DNA of 48,003 bases, from assembly GCA_019694575.1 (NCBI GenBank), contig JAIBBR010000023.1, positions 1 through 48,003 on the forward strand. Reading direction: 5' to 3'. Shown here piece after piece: positions 1-9,617 of this stretch (within the stretch, counting starts at the first letter, position 1; every line of letters begins with the position of its first letter). Origin of the DNA: Myxococcaceae bacterium. Lineage in GTDB: Bacteria > Myxococcota > Myxococcia > Myxococcales > Myxococcaceae. Below the pieces are notes generated by a model. That model did no database searches, had not been told where the DNA came from, and worked only from the letters and a program-made list of their open reading frames with translations. The translations under genes and the position numbers were made by a program.

Positions 1-104
1 CGCTCAGACCCTCAGACGCTCAGACCCTCACACGCGCAGACGCTCAGACGCTCAGACGCTCAGACGCTCAGACGCTCAGACGCTCAGACGCTCAGACGCT
101 CAGA
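1..104. repeat. 8-bp tandem repeat, 13 copies
   Basis: Thirteen head-to-tail copies of the octamer CGCTCAGA run from the first base of the window. Copies 2, 4 and 5 carry one or two substitutions and the last eight copies are identical. The array may extend beyond the window. The unit length is not a multiple of three and no reading frame uses it, so it looks like a non-coding microsatellite-like tract prone to copy-number change. It ends about 290 bp upstream of the alpha-2-macroglobulin start. Confidence 0.95.
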
Positions 105-395
105 CGTGTGTTCGCACCCACCCTTAAGCGCCTGCAAGCATTATTTTTCCGAATGCCCTTAATTTTAAGTCATTGTAATTACTGTGCTTAACCTAGCGCA
201 TGGCACCGTCGTTCGACCAACACCCAGCCAAGAGGCCAAGGAGTTCAGCGAGTGGCCTCCCTTGAAGCCGGACTTGCATCAGCTGTTGACGCAAATTTCC
301 CGCTGAGGGCCCTCTCTCACAGAGATCTATGGCGTCGGTCGGCCGTTTGAGACTGAATGCGCTTTTCACGCCCATTCACTTCAAGGAAAAGCTCC
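105..395. other. Intergenic region upstream of the alpha-2-macroglobulin gene
   Basis: No gene is supported here. Bases 135-195 are clearly AT-rich against the GC-rich background and are the likeliest place for a promoter of the downstream plus-strand gene, but I could not fix convincing -35 and -10 boxes. A TGGCAC hexamer at about 201 resembles a sigma-54 -24 element but lacks the matching TTGC at -12. Confidence 0.4.
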
Positions 396-3300
396 ATGCT
401 GCGCTCGCTGACCGTGGCCGCGTGCCTGAGTACCACCGCCACCTTCGCTCAGTCTGACGCGTCGTTCGACGCTGCCAACAATTACGCGACCGAAGAGTCA
501 CATACTCGCGCTTGTGACGCTTTCATCGCTTTCTTGAAAACCAACCCCGGCTCACCACTCAGGCGCGAGGCTGAAGCCAAACAAGCCCGCTCGTGCATTC
601 GAGCCGGCCGCAGTGGCGAATTCGCTTCAAAGCTTCAGACCTTGGCCAACCAAGGTGAAAAAGACTTCGCCCGTGCGTACGCCCTCTTCGCCTTGGGTGA
701 ACAAGGCTACGGCGACGCGTTCAGCAAGGCGCTACCACTGCTTAAACAAGCCGCTGGCGATTCGCGCATTGGCAAGGAGGCACGTGCCCTGTTTGTGCGC
801 GCGGCCTTCACCGAGATTGAGCGCAATGCATACGACACTCAAAAAATCTCTACCCTCGTCGAACAAGTGTTGGACGTGAGCGATCGCCCTGCTGACAAGG
901 CCCGCGCACGGTTGTGGCGCGGCCGTTCGAAACTGGGCAACGAAAAAACGTTCAACGAAGGTGAGCGCGAGCTGCGAGAACTCGGCAACGGAGGCTCTGA
1001 ACTGGCCGACGACGCCCTGTACACACTGGGCCAGGCCTATGAAAATCGGCAGAAGTTCGTCGAAGCGCTCGCCACCTACGACGAAGTGGTGAAGCGCTTT
1101 TCAGCGACCACCAGCAGCGTGCGCAACTCGGCCCAATCGCAGGCGCAAAACATTCGTCAGCCCGCCGCCGCCATGAACATTTCGTACATCGAGCTGCCCG
1201 GCACCAAGCCGCAGGTCTCGTTTTCGTACCGCAACATTGATTCTGTGCAGTGGACGCTGCGCCAGGTCAACCCCATGGCGATGGACCCTGATGGCGCCAT
1301 CAACAACACCGATGAGGCCCTGGCCAAGACCGCAACACGTACCGAAAAGCAGTGGACCACCGAGCTAAAAGTCAGCGCCAAACATGCTCCTGGAAGCACG
1401 CAGTTCGAACTCGACGTGCCCGGCGCCGGCGTTTGGCTGCTCAGCTACGCCACCAACGGGCTGATCGGTAACGGCATGGCCTTGGTGACGCCACACGCCA
1501 CCGTGCTCAAAGCCGAGCGCGATCAAGCCATTACCTTCACCGCTGACGCCATGACGGGCAAGGCACTCGGCAACGCCAACGTGGTGCTTTACGTACGCTC
1601 TCACGACAACAAGCCGTACGAGCGCCTCACCGCGAAGGCTGACGCCACTGGCGTGGCGCGGTTCGACCTCACTGGAAAGAACGCGTACGCGCTCAAAGCC
1701 TGGGCCGAAGGCGGGGGAAGCTACAGCTATGCCACCGGCTACATTGGCAGCTGGTCGAGCGAGCAGCGCGAGCACTTGGCGTATGTGCAGACCGACCGCC
1801 CGCTTTACAAGCCGGGCGAAACGGTGGGCTTCAAAGTGTACGTGCGTTCGCGCGAAGACGGCCCCTCGGTGCCAGTACCACAGTCGCCCTTCACACTTTA
1901 TGTGCGCGACCCGAGTGGAAAAGAAATCGCCAGGCCCGCACTCACCACCAACTCACTCGGCACCGCCACCTTCAACCTCACCCTGCCCGCCAATGCCCAG
2001 CTCGGCAGTTATTCGATGTATGTGCAGTCGAACAGCTTGTCGTTGCAGCAATTTTCGCCCGCGTTCCGCGTCGAAGAATACAAGCCACCCGAATACACCG
2101 TAAGCATCGCTCCGGTCGGAAAACCGGCGATGGGTGAAAAGCTGAAATTCAAAGTCAGCGCCTCGTTTTTCTTTGGAGGGCCCGTCGCCAATGCTTCAGG
2201 CCGCGCGCTGGTGCAGGTGAAGCAATGGACCCACCGTTTCGGCCCTTGGCCTGATCAACCGGTGGAAGAAGAAACGGGCTCGCCGTACCCGTTTTTCTAT
2301 GGCAAACGGCGCGGACACTACGAGGGTGACGGCAGCTACCGGTACCAACCGCAATTCGCCACCCACACCCTCACCTTCAAGACAGGCGCCGACGGCACCG
2401 CTGAAGTCGAAGTACCGGCGTTGACGCAAAACCTCGCTCCCGCCGTGCAAGGCTTGGAATATGCCCTTCAAGTCTTCGTCACCGACGCCTCGCGCCGAGA
2501 AGTGAGCGGCACGGGTTCAGTGAAAGTCTCATCGACCCCGTTCTTCGTCGATTTGCGTGCCGATCGTTTTCTCTACAAACCGGGCGAGCGGGTTGAAGTC
2601 ACGCTGAGCGCTGAAGACGCCAACGGCAAGCCCGAATCTCCCCCACTGCACCTGCGGCTTGTGCGGGTGAACAAAGACGGCATGTCAGCCATTGCCGCGC
2701 AGAAAGTGACGTTGTTGAACGGCCGGGGTGTAGTGAAGCTCGATGCCGATGCGCTGGGGCCAGCGCGCATCGAGGTGCGCGGCTCTGAAAAAGACGACGC
2801 ACCGGTGCTTGCACAGTCTGACATTTGGCTCACCCAAGACGCCAAGCCGATGCTGCCCGAAGGCTACGGCTTTCAAGTCTTCGTCGACAAAGCGCCGCTC
2901 AAAGTGGGCGACAGCATTCGCGCGTTGGTGGTGAGCCCAAGCGCCGGCGGGCATGCGCTGGTGAGCATTGAAAACGAGCACGTCACTTTCGTGAAAGCGG
3001 TCGAAATGAACGGCCGCGGTCGCTTTCTCGAAGTTCCTCTCACTGGCGCCATGGCACCCAACGCGTGGCTGCAGGTGTACCGCTTCGAGCAGGCTTCTCT
3101 GTACCAGCAGAGTGTCGATATTCGCGTCAAAGGCAGTGAAGTCGAAGTACCAGTGAAGTTGGCGTGGCCCAGAGCGAGCACCGAGCCGGGCAGCTCCATA
3201 CCCCTCACTGTCGAAGCCCCAAGCCTGCCGCGCAGCACCGAGCTCGACGTGGCGGTGACTGTTGTCGACGAAGCGCTCTACGCCATGGAGCCCGAGAAGA

Positions 3301-5687
3301 AAGACTTCTTGAGCTTCTTCGGCCGCAAGCAGCGCGACTTGCGGGTGCAGACCAGCTCGACAATGAACGAGCGCAGCTACCGCAGGCCACTGCCACACGC
3401 GGAGAATCAACCGGGCACCGACAAAGGCAACCGGCGCGAAGAATCGAAGCAAGAACGGGCGATGGCAAATTCAGCGGCCAGCCCAATGGTGGCGGCCGAT
3501 TCAGAAGCGGCACCGGCCAAGAAAGCCAAGAGCACCCTGGGCTCCTTGGCCAAGGAGCGCAGCCGTGACGAAGCCGACGACGCAAACGAAGCGCGCGCCG
3601 CTTCGATCGCGGTGCGCAGCGACTTTGGCAGCTCATCGGGCTGGTTTCCATCGCTGAGCGGCAAGGGAGCCCTTTCGCAAAAGGTGAAGCTGAAAGACTC
3701 GCTCACCTCTTGGAAAGCCACCGCTTACGTCATTACCAACGGGCCGCAGCTCGGCGTGGGCAGCGCCACCGTGCGCACCGAGAAGCCGTTGATGGTGCGC
3801 TTGCAAGCGCCCCGATTCTTTACCGAGCGCGACGAAGTGACGCTGTCGGCGATCGTCACCAGCCGGCTCAACAAAAATTCTGACGTAGAAGTCGCGATCA
3901 GCGCGCCGGGCTTAAAAGCGCTCGGGCCAGCGAACAAGACGCTCAAAGTCGAGGCGGGCAAAGAAGCGCGCTTCGATGTGCGTTTTCACGTAGTAGACAT
4001 TGGCGAGCCCGTGGTGCGGGCAACGGTGCGTGGCGGCGGCAGTGCTGACGCAATGGAATGGAAGCTGCCTTCAATCATTCACGGCTCGGCGCAGCGGCAG
4101 TCTTTCGCTGGTCGGCTGAGCGACAACTTCAGCCTCGAGCTCGAGCTGCCTGAAAAGCGCAACCCCCGCGCCACCCGTTTCGAGCTGACGCTGTCGCCGT
4201 CGCTCATTTCGGTGATGTTCGACGCCCTGCCGTATCTCGCGCAGTACCCCTATGGTTGCGTGGAGCAAACGCTGTCGCGCTTTGTGCCCGCAGCGATTGC
4301 CCGGCGTGCGGTGAACGACTTGCGCCTGCCCGCTTCGCGCGTGCCCGACAAGCTCGATGACATGATCGGCGCCGGGTTGCAGCGCCTTTATGGCTTTCAA
4401 CACTCTGACGGCGGCTGGGGCTGGTGGCAGACCGACCCGACCAACTTGTGGATGAGCGCGTACGTCGTCTATGGCCTGGGGCTGGGCTTAGAAACGGGCC
4501 TGCCGGTAGACAAAGGCGTGCTCGAACGCGGCCGTTCATTTTTGGTGAACAGCTTGGGCACGGCACGCAACCAGCCCGAAACCCAAGCCTTCATGACGTA
4601 CGCGCTGGCTTCAACCGGCACGGTGCCCAAGAGCGCCCTCGACTTCGCCTTCGAGCAGCGCACCAAGCTTTCGCCACGGGGCCGGGCTTTGGTGGCCCTG
4701 GCATTGCTCTCGTCGAAAGACAAGCGGGCACGCATTGCGGTCGAGAACCTAGACGACGTGGTGAAGAAAGCATCAGCGCGCAATGATGCCGCGGTGGGCG
4801 ACGCGAATAACGCGTGGAGCACCTCGGCGGCGATCGAGGCCACTGCCTATACCCTAATGGCCATGCTCCGTTACGACGTGAATTCGCCCAACATAAAGCC
4901 GCTGACCGACTTCTTGGTATTGCGGCGCAACGGCGGCCAATGGCGCAACACGCGAGATACGGCGTTTGCGGTTTATGCGCTGTCTGACTTGGCGCGAAAA
5001 GAAGAAGCGTCGACGCGCTCGGGCAGTTTTGTAGTGAGAGTGAATGGGCGCGAAGTGAAGCGCGTGGCTTACAGCAAGGGTGGGCTCGACTTGACGGGGC
5101 CGGTGGTGCTCGACGACAGCGCGTTTCGCAGCGGTAAAAACGTGGTGGAAGTGCGGCGCGACGGCCTAGGCACCGGCTACTACGCGGCACTGTTCGACGT
5201 TTTCAACCAGAACGATTTCATCAAGGGCGTGGGCGGCGATTTGCTGGTGACGCGCAAGTACACGCTGCTCGGCAAACCCAGTACGCAGCCCGGCGCGGCT
5301 CCCACCGAGTACGGCATGCCGCTCGAATCGGGCGAGCGGGTGCGGGTGGACTTAGAGATAAAAGCAAACAAGGCCGTCGAATTCGTGATGCTCGAAGACT
5401 TGAAGCCCGCCGGGTTAGAAGCCGTACAAACCAAGAGCGGCCCGCAGGTGTGCAATTACGCCTGCGCGCACGCCGAGCTGCGGACTGATCGCGTGGCCAT
5501 GTTTCTGCAGCAAATTCCCGTTGGGGTGACGAAGCTTTCATATGAGCTGCGCGCTGAAGTGCCTGGCACGTTTTCGGCCCTGCCTGCACGCTCTGAAGCG
5601 ATGTACGCGCCCGAGCTGCGGGCGACGAGTGACGAGATGCGGTTCGAGGTGAAAGACGCTCCTGACGGCAACGTGGTGAACCGGTAA
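396..5687 (+). CDS. Secreted bacterial alpha-2-macroglobulin family protein with thioester
   Basis: A 1763-residue protein. The ATG at 396 is preferred over 357 because AAGGAAAA lies just upstream and a clean signal peptide ending near TFA-QS follows. Cys10 lies too early for a lipobox, so the product should be soluble in the periplasm or exported, whereas E. coli YfhM is a lipoprotein. Residues about 20-270 look TPR-like and are followed by macroglobulin beta domains. A charged Ala/Lys/Glu-rich stretch at about 990-1085 is a candidate bait-like linker. The thioester motif PYGCVEQ has its Cys at residue 1288 and is followed by the helical thioester domain (DGGWGWW). Family knowledge: these proteins trap attacking proteases by covalent thioester capture. 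No penicillin-binding protein PbpC is adjacent, unlike in enterobacteria. Confidence 0.9.
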   Translation: MLRSLTVAACLSTTATFAQSDASFDAANNYATEESHTRACDAFIAFLKTNPGSPLRREAEAKQARSCIRAGRSGEFASKLQTLANQGEKDFARAYALFALGEQGYGDAFSKALPLLKQAAGDSRIGKEARALFVRAAFTEIERNAYDTQKISTLVEQVLDVSDRPADKARARLWRGRSKLGNEKTFNEGERELRELGNGGSELADDALYTLGQAYENRQKFVEALATYDEVVKRFSATTSSVRNSAQSQAQNIRQPAAAMNISYIELPGTKPQVSFSYRNIDSVQWTLRQVNPMAMDPDGAINNTDEALAKTATRTEKQWTTELKVSAKHAPGSTQFELDVPGAGVWLLSYATNGLIGNGMALVTPHATVLKAERDQAITFTADAMTGKALGNANVVLYVRSHDNKPYERLTAKADATGVARFDLTGKNAYALKAWAEGGGSYSYATGYIGSWSSEQREHLAYVQTDRPLYKPGETVGFKVYVRSREDGPSVPVPQSPFTLYVRDPSGKEIARPALTTNSLGTATFNLTLPANAQLGSYSMYVQSNSLSLQQFSPAFRVEEYKPPEYTVSIAPVGKPAMGEKLKFKVSASFFFGGPVANASGRALVQVKQWTHRFGPWPDQPVEEETGSPYPFFYGKRRGHYEGDGSYRYQPQFATHTLTFKTGADGTAEVEVPALTQNLAPAVQGLEYALQVFVTDASRREVSGTGSVKVSSTPFFVDLRADRFLYKPGERVEVTLSAEDANGKPESPPLHLRLVRVNKDGMSAIAAQKVTLLNGRGVVKLDADALGPARIEVRGSEKDDAPVLAQSDIWLTQDAKPMLPEGYGFQVFVDKAPLKVGDSIRALVVSPSAGGHALVSIENEHVTFVKAVEMNGRGRFLEVPLTGAMAPNAWLQVYRFEQASLYQQSVDIRVKGSEVEVPVKLAWPRASTEPGSSIPLTVEAPSLPRSTELDVAVTVVDEALYAMEPEKKDFLSFFGRKQRDLRVQTSSTMNERSYRRPLPHAENQPGTDKGNRREESKQERAMANSAASPMVAADSEAAPAKKAKSTLGSLAKERSRDEADDANEARAASIAVRSDFGSSSGWFPSLSGKGALSQKVKLKDSLTSWKATAYVITNGPQLGVGSATVRTEKPLMVRLQAPRFFTERDEVTLSAIVTSRLNKNSDVEVAISAPGLKALGPANKTLKVEAGKEARFDVRFHVVDIGEPVVRATVRGGGSADAMEWKLPSIIHGSAQRQSFAGRLSDNFSLELELPEKRNPRATRFELTLSPSLISVMFDALPYLAQYPYGCVEQTLSRFVPAAIARRAVNDLRLPASRVPDKLDDMIGAGLQRLYGFQHSDGGWGWWQTDPTNLWMSAYVVYGLGLGLETGLPVDKGVLERGRSFLVNSLGTARNQPETQAFMTYALASTGTVPKSALDFAFEQRTKLSPRGRALVALALLSSKDKRARIAVENLDDVVKKASARNDAAVGDANNAWSTSAAIEATAYTLMAMLRYDVNSPNIKPLTDFLVLRRNGGQWRNTRDTAFAVYALSDLARKEEASTRSGSFVVRVNGREVKRVAYSKGGLDLTGPVVLDDSAFRSGKNVVEVRRDGLGTGYYAALFDVFNQNDFIKGVGGDLLVTRKYTLLGKPSTQPGAAPTEYGMPLESGERVRVDLEIKANKAVEFVMLEDLKPAGLEAVQTKSGPQVCNYACAHAELRTDRVAMFLQQIPVGVTKLSYELRAEVPGTFSALPARSEAMYAPELRATSDEMRFEVKDAPDGNVVNR

Positions 5688-5758
5688 GGCGACAAAAAAA
5701 TAATCGGTCGACGCGATCGCCCTCTTAGATGCGTTGTGTTAGGCGCGGTGCGGTTTTC

Positions 5759-6976
5759 ATGAGCACTTTTTCTTCGAGCCCTCGTCGCGCCGCGCTGGTT
5801 TTCATTCTCATTACCGTGATGCTCGACATCTTGGCGCTGGGAATGATTATCCCCGTGTTGCCGAAGCTGATTTTGAGCTTCTACGGAGGGAACACCGTCG
5901 CCGCGGTGCAAGTCACTGGCGTGTTCGGCACCGCCTGGGCGCTGATGCAGTTCATTTTTTCACCCGTTCAAGGCGCCCTCTCTGACCGCTTTGGTCGCCG
6001 CCCCGTGGTGCTGCTTTCAAATTTCGGCCTCGGTCTCGACTACATTTTGATGGCGCTCGCACCCAACATCGCCTGGCTCTTCGTGGGCCGGCTGATTTCG
6101 GGCGTCACCGCCGCCAGCATTTCTACCGCCAGCGCGTACATCGCCGACGTCACCTCGCCCGAAAAGCGCGCCTCGGCGTTCGGCATGATTGGGGTCGCTT
6201 TCGGCATGGGCTTCGTGCTCGGCCCCGCGGCTGGAGGGCTGCTCGGCAAAGTCAGCATTCACTTGCCCTTCTGGGTGGCGGCGGGCTTGAGCTTGACGAA
6301 TGCAATGTACGGGCTGTTCGTGCTCCCCGAGTCGCTCCCGGCTGACAAACGCCAACCCTATTCGTGGAGGCGCGCCAACCCGATTGGCTCGTTGCACCTG
6401 CTGCGGTCACGCGAAGGCCTGCTCGGCCTGGCGGGAGTGATGTTTCTGTACCACCTGGCGCACCAAGTGCTGCCCGCCGTCTTCGTGCTCTACGCTGGCT
6501 ACCGCTACGGGTGGGACGAAATGGCCGTCGGCCTCACGTTGGCCTCGGTAGGTGTCTGCTCAGCCATCGTACAAGGAGCCCTGGTGGGCCCGCTGGTGAA
6601 GAAGCTGGGCCAACGGCGTGCGCTCTGGGTAGGGCTGACTTGTGGAGCCATTGGCTTCGCGGTGTACGGCCTGGCGCCCACGGGCAGCTGGTTCATGGCG
6701 GGAATACCGGTGATGGCGCTGTGGGGCCTGACCGGCCCGTCGGCGCAGGGCTTGCTCACAAGCCAAATGGGCCCTTCTGAACAAGGGCAGCTGCAAGGGG
6801 CAATTAGCAGCATGGTGGGCATTACCGGCATGATTGGGCCCGGCCTGTTCAGCATTGTCTTTTCGACCTTCATCGAAGACATGCCCGGGGCTCCATTTTT
6901 TCTCGCGGCAGTACTGCTGTTGTTCGGCGTGGCCTTGGCGGTGGCCGTCGCGCCACGGCAAGAAGCGAAAGCTTGA
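5759..6976 (+). CDS. TetA-type major facilitator superfamily exporter
   Basis: About 405 residues with twelve predicted hydrophobic segments. The MFS motif A SDRFGRRP is present, followed by LGLDYILMAL, GRLISG and IADVTSPEKR, an arrangement very like the TetA drug:proton antiporters. It should sit in the inner membrane and export a small molecule, but the substrate cannot be read from sequence and tetracycline resistance should not be assumed. An in-frame ATG at 5729 would add ten residues. The ATG at 5759 gives the N-terminus expected of the family (short polar leader, then TM1 with IIPVLP). The cytochrome gene begins 28 bp downstream on the same strand. Confidence 0.85.
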   Translation: MSTFSSSPRRAALVFILITVMLDILALGMIIPVLPKLILSFYGGNTVAAVQVTGVFGTAWALMQFIFSPVQGALSDRFGRRPVVLLSNFGLGLDYILMALAPNIAWLFVGRLISGVTAASISTASAYIADVTSPEKRASAFGMIGVAFGMGFVLGPAAGGLLGKVSIHLPFWVAAGLSLTNAMYGLFVLPESLPADKRQPYSWRRANPIGSLHLLRSREGLLGLAGVMFLYHLAHQVLPAVFVLYAGYRYGWDEMAVGLTLASVGVCSAIVQGALVGPLVKKLGQRRALWVGLTCGAIGFAVYGLAPTGSWFMAGIPVMALWGLTGPSAQGLLTSQMGPSEQGQLQGAISSMVGITGMIGPGLFSIVFSTFIEDMPGAPFFLAAVLLLFGVALAVAVAPRQEAKA

Positions 6977-7004
6977 CGGCGCGCGCTGCCAACCGAAGTT
7001 CGAC

Positions 7005-8006
7005 ATGAAAATTTTGAAGATCGTAGGTTACGGGGTGGGCGCACTCTTGGTGTGCATCATCGGACTCTACGGCTACGTCGAAGCCGCCTCACAGCGCAGC
7101 CATGCCGCCTTGCCTGAGCCGAACATCAAGGCCAGCCAAGACTACGAAGTCATTCGCCGCGGAGAGTATGTGGTGCACGCCGTGTCGCACTGCTCTGCCT
7201 GCCACTTGTCGAATGCTGACGCCAAGCACCGCGCAACCGGAGCGCGGCCTGACTTGGTGGGCGGGCACGAATGGAACCTCCCGGGGTTTGGTCATTTCGT
7301 GTCGGCCAACATTACGCCCGACGAAGAGACCGGCATTGGCCAAATGAGCGACGGACAACTGGCACGCGCAATTCGCAATGGCGTGGGCCGCGACGGCAAG
7401 CTTCTGGCGTTCATGAGCTTGTGCGTAGGGCCCATGAGCGATGCAGACCTCACCGCCGTCGTTTCGTACCTGCGCGCGCAAAAACCGGTGAAAAAAGCGC
7501 AGCCCGCAGACCAACCGACCTTGATTGGCAAATTCATCGCCACCCGAATGAACCCGGCCGACAAGACACCGCCTGTCGACGTGCCCGCGGGAGGAATCAG
7601 TGTGGAGCGCGGCGAGTACCTGGCCAATGGCCCGGCGATGTGCGCGGGTTGCCACACTCCGGCTGACCCGCTTCGGGGCTTTGCCCCTTCAGGCGCGGCT
7701 TTCTCAGGCGAAGCAAACGCTGACCCCGACCCCACCGACGCCTCGATGGAATTGGTGACACCGAACCTCACGCCCGACCCGACGACGGGGCACATCACCG
7801 CGTGGACCGAAGACGTCTTCGTCAACCGCTTTCGCACTGGACCTGCCTACGAAGGCAGCCGCATGCCGTGGGGTAACTACCGCGAAATGACTGAAGACGA
7901 CGTGCGCAGCATTTTTCGTTACCTGCGCACGGTGGCACCGGTTCAACACGAAGTGGGGCCGTCGCGCCGCGAGCTGGGTTGGAAACCGAAGGTCACCAGC
8001 AGATAG
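7005..8006 (+). CDS. Membrane-anchored diheme cytochrome c
   Basis: A 333-residue protein with an N-terminal hydrophobic segment (residues about 4-25) that acts as signal or anchor. Two c-type heme sites are visible: CSACH at residue 63 and CAGCH at residue 213. Each lies in a cytochrome c fold of about 130 residues, and Met residues in GPMSD and SRMPWGNY are plausible distal ligands. The layout resembles the periplasmic cytochrome subunits of alcohol/fructose dehydrogenase-type complexes, but no dehydrogenase subunit is adjacent, so the electron donor is unknown. A longer in-frame start overlaps the exporter gene. The ATG at 7005 is chosen because the hydrophobic signal starts there. Confidence 0.87.
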   Translation: MKILKIVGYGVGALLVCIIGLYGYVEAASQRSHAALPEPNIKASQDYEVIRRGEYVVHAVSHCSACHLSNADAKHRATGARPDLVGGHEWNLPGFGHFVSANITPDEETGIGQMSDGQLARAIRNGVGRDGKLLAFMSLCVGPMSDADLTAVVSYLRAQKPVKKAQPADQPTLIGKFIATRMNPADKTPPVDVPAGGISVERGEYLANGPAMCAGCHTPADPLRGFAPSGAAFSGEANADPDPTDASMELVTPNLTPDPTTGHITAWTEDVFVNRFRTGPAYEGSRMPWGNYREMTEDDVRSIFRYLRTVAPVQHEVGPSRRELGWKPKVTSR

Positions 8007-8021
8007 GCGCAGCGCTGAAAA

Positions 8022-9287
8022 CTACTGCGGGTAAAGCGCACGGTAGGTGGCGCGGAGCAACCGGTTCACGTCACCGTTGGGCGCTTTGGGCCAATAGCCT
8101 TCGTTGATGGTCCAAATGATTTCGCCTCCCAGCTGGTTGTCGAGCACGTACTGGCCTTTCACCGCCACCGAGCGCTCATCTTCGAATGAAATGAAGGTGC
8201 ACCCCTCGGGGCCCTTGGGCGCGCTGAAGCTCAAGTACGACGCTTCAGCCACGTCGTCGAAGCGCAACGCCGACGCCTCGAAGTACGCGTCCATAATCGC
8301 GGCGAAAGTCATTTTGTTGTCGCCCGCTTTGATCGCGCCGCCGTTGGGCGTCTGACGGGGCCCGGTGACCGGGTTACCCCAGCACGAGCCGTAGTAACCG
8401 ATGCCAATGCCCATTTTTTTCTTGGAAATACCGAGCTTCAAAAACGCATTGAGCGTCGAGGAAACCGAGGTCGGCGTGGTGGGCCCTTCACCTTTGAGCG
8501 CTGACGAATGCCATGACAACCAGCCCGACCAACCGTCAGCCATGCCGTAAGACATAATGTTCAACCGGTCGACCTGCTGCGCCAGTTGCGCGAAGAAGCG
8601 GGGCACGCTGGCAGAATTCGCGTTCAACCACAGCACCGGCACCGTGAGCACGATGCCGGGCCGCGCGGTTTTCAGCGCCTCAACCAGCGCGAGCAACGGC
8701 GCTTCGTCTTGCGATTCAATCGGCTCCCAGTCGAGGTCAAGCCCTTGGTAACCGTAGTCGTCGAGCGCTTGGAGCAGCTTGGCGACGAACGCCGCGCGGT
8801 TGTTGGCAGAAGCGGCGCCGCGCCAGCCCGCAAGCTCACCGGCTCCTCCCACCATGAGCAACGGTACCGCGCCGGCTTCTCGGGCACGCTTCGAGACGTC
8901 TTTGGCAATGGTGGGCCCCAGCGGCCCCACATCGAAGTCAGTGGTCAAACCGCCACTCACTGTGGGGCGAACGCGGCCCATGGTCACATGGGTGAGCGAG
9001 CCGTAGTCAACTTCAGCGGGCGGGTACATGTCATGCTGGTAGCCAACGTAGTAGCCGATGAGCCAAGGGCCCGACGCATCACGGGGGTGCACGCCAGCAT
9101 CAGACGGGCCTGCGTCGGCACCGGCGTCGAACGGTTGCATCGAGCCGCCTCCGGTGCCCGTGTCGCCACCGCCCGCACCTGAGTCGAAACCACCCGCGCC
9201 GTCAGGAAAATCGCCCTGCGCGACACCCATGCAACCGGTGCCAAGCGTCAAAACAACCATCGCGGCTGAAAAGGTTTGTGACTTCAA
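8022..9287 (-). CDS. GH18 chitinase-like lipoprotein
   Basis: A 421-residue protein. The N-terminus has a signal peptide with a slightly degenerate lipobox ending at Cys19, then a low-complexity Gly/Asp/Thr/Ala linker (about 25-70) of the kind seen in many myxobacterial lipoproteins. A GH18 TIM barrel follows. The strand-4 motif reads QGLDLDWEP, so the two inner Asp and the catalytic Glu (E188) are present, but the first Asp of the usual DxxDxDxE is replaced by Gln. LNIMSYGM matches the beta-6 motif. Likely activity is hydrolysis of N-acetylglucosamine polymers such as chitin or peptidoglycan at the cell surface. Reduced or absent activity is possible. It is convergent with the cytochrome gene. 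Confidence 0.82.
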   Translation of the reverse strand: MKSQTFSAAMVVLTLGTGCMGVAQGDFPDGAGGFDSGAGGGDTGTGGGSMQPFDAGADAGPSDAGVHPRDASGPWLIGYYVGYQHDMYPPAEVDYGSLTHVTMGRVRPTVSGGLTTDFDVGPLGPTIAKDVSKRAREAGAVPLLMVGGAGELAGWRGAASANNRAAFVAKLLQALDDYGYQGLDLDWEPIESQDEAPLLALVEALKTARPGIVLTVPVLWLNANSASVPRFFAQLAQQVDRLNIMSYGMADGWSGWLSWHSSALKGEGPTTPTSVSSTLNAFLKLGISKKKMGIGIGYYGSCWGNPVTGPRQTPNGGAIKAGDNKMTFAAIMDAYFEASALRFDDVAEASYLSFSAPKGPEGCTFISFEDERSVAVKGQYVLDNQLGGEIIWTINEGYWPKAPNGDVNRLLRATYRALYPQ

Positions 9288-9617
9288 TGAATGTCCTTTC
9301 GGTACAGCCCCAAGCGTACCGGTGCGGCGTCAGGCCAACGAAAGCGCACTGACGGTGCCGCAATTTAGCTGGCTTTCGAAACAGCACGCGAGAGGTCCGC
9401 CCAACTTTTTTCTGCTTGTTTACGGCATGTAAGCAAGTGTGCCCACCCAGCAGCAGCCGCAAAACCTGGAGCACTTGTTTCGCAATTGTCGCGCCATGGT
9501 TACAGGCCTTTAGCGAAAGCGATGCATGGGGTGAGGTGAGCGATCTGCTCCCGCTTGCTTCGGAACGACGAGAGCGGCTACATGCGACGCCTTTTCCACA
9601 CAGAGGGATCTTTCGAC
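9288..9617. other. Divergent intergenic region between the GH18 lipoprotein and the barrel protein
   Basis: About 330 bp without a supported gene, expected to carry both divergent promoters. It contains a T-rich patch near 9403-9411 next to a near-perfect inverted repeat (listed separately) and an AGAGGGA ribosome-binding site just before the plus-strand start at 9618. I could not define promoter boxes with confidence. Confidence 0.4.
9415..9437. promoter_or_regulatory. Inverted repeat, possible operator
   Basis: CTTGTTTAC and GTAAGCAAG pair over 9 bp with one G-T wobble around a 5-base spacer. It lies about midway between two divergent genes and has no T-run on its 3' side in either direction. 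A regulator-binding site is therefore more likely than a terminator. Confidence 0.35.

Noticed and set aside
1-104. CRISPR array
   Set aside because: The units are 8 bp and contiguous with no spacers.
2685-3452. Long antisense frame of 255 codons opposite the alpha-2-macroglobulin gene
   Set aside because: It is a by-product of GC-rich codon use in the real gene, with no ribosome-binding site or recognisable domain.
5729-5758. Upstream start for the MFS exporter
   Set aside because: The extra ten residues do not match the TetA-type N-terminus, although this start cannot be excluded.
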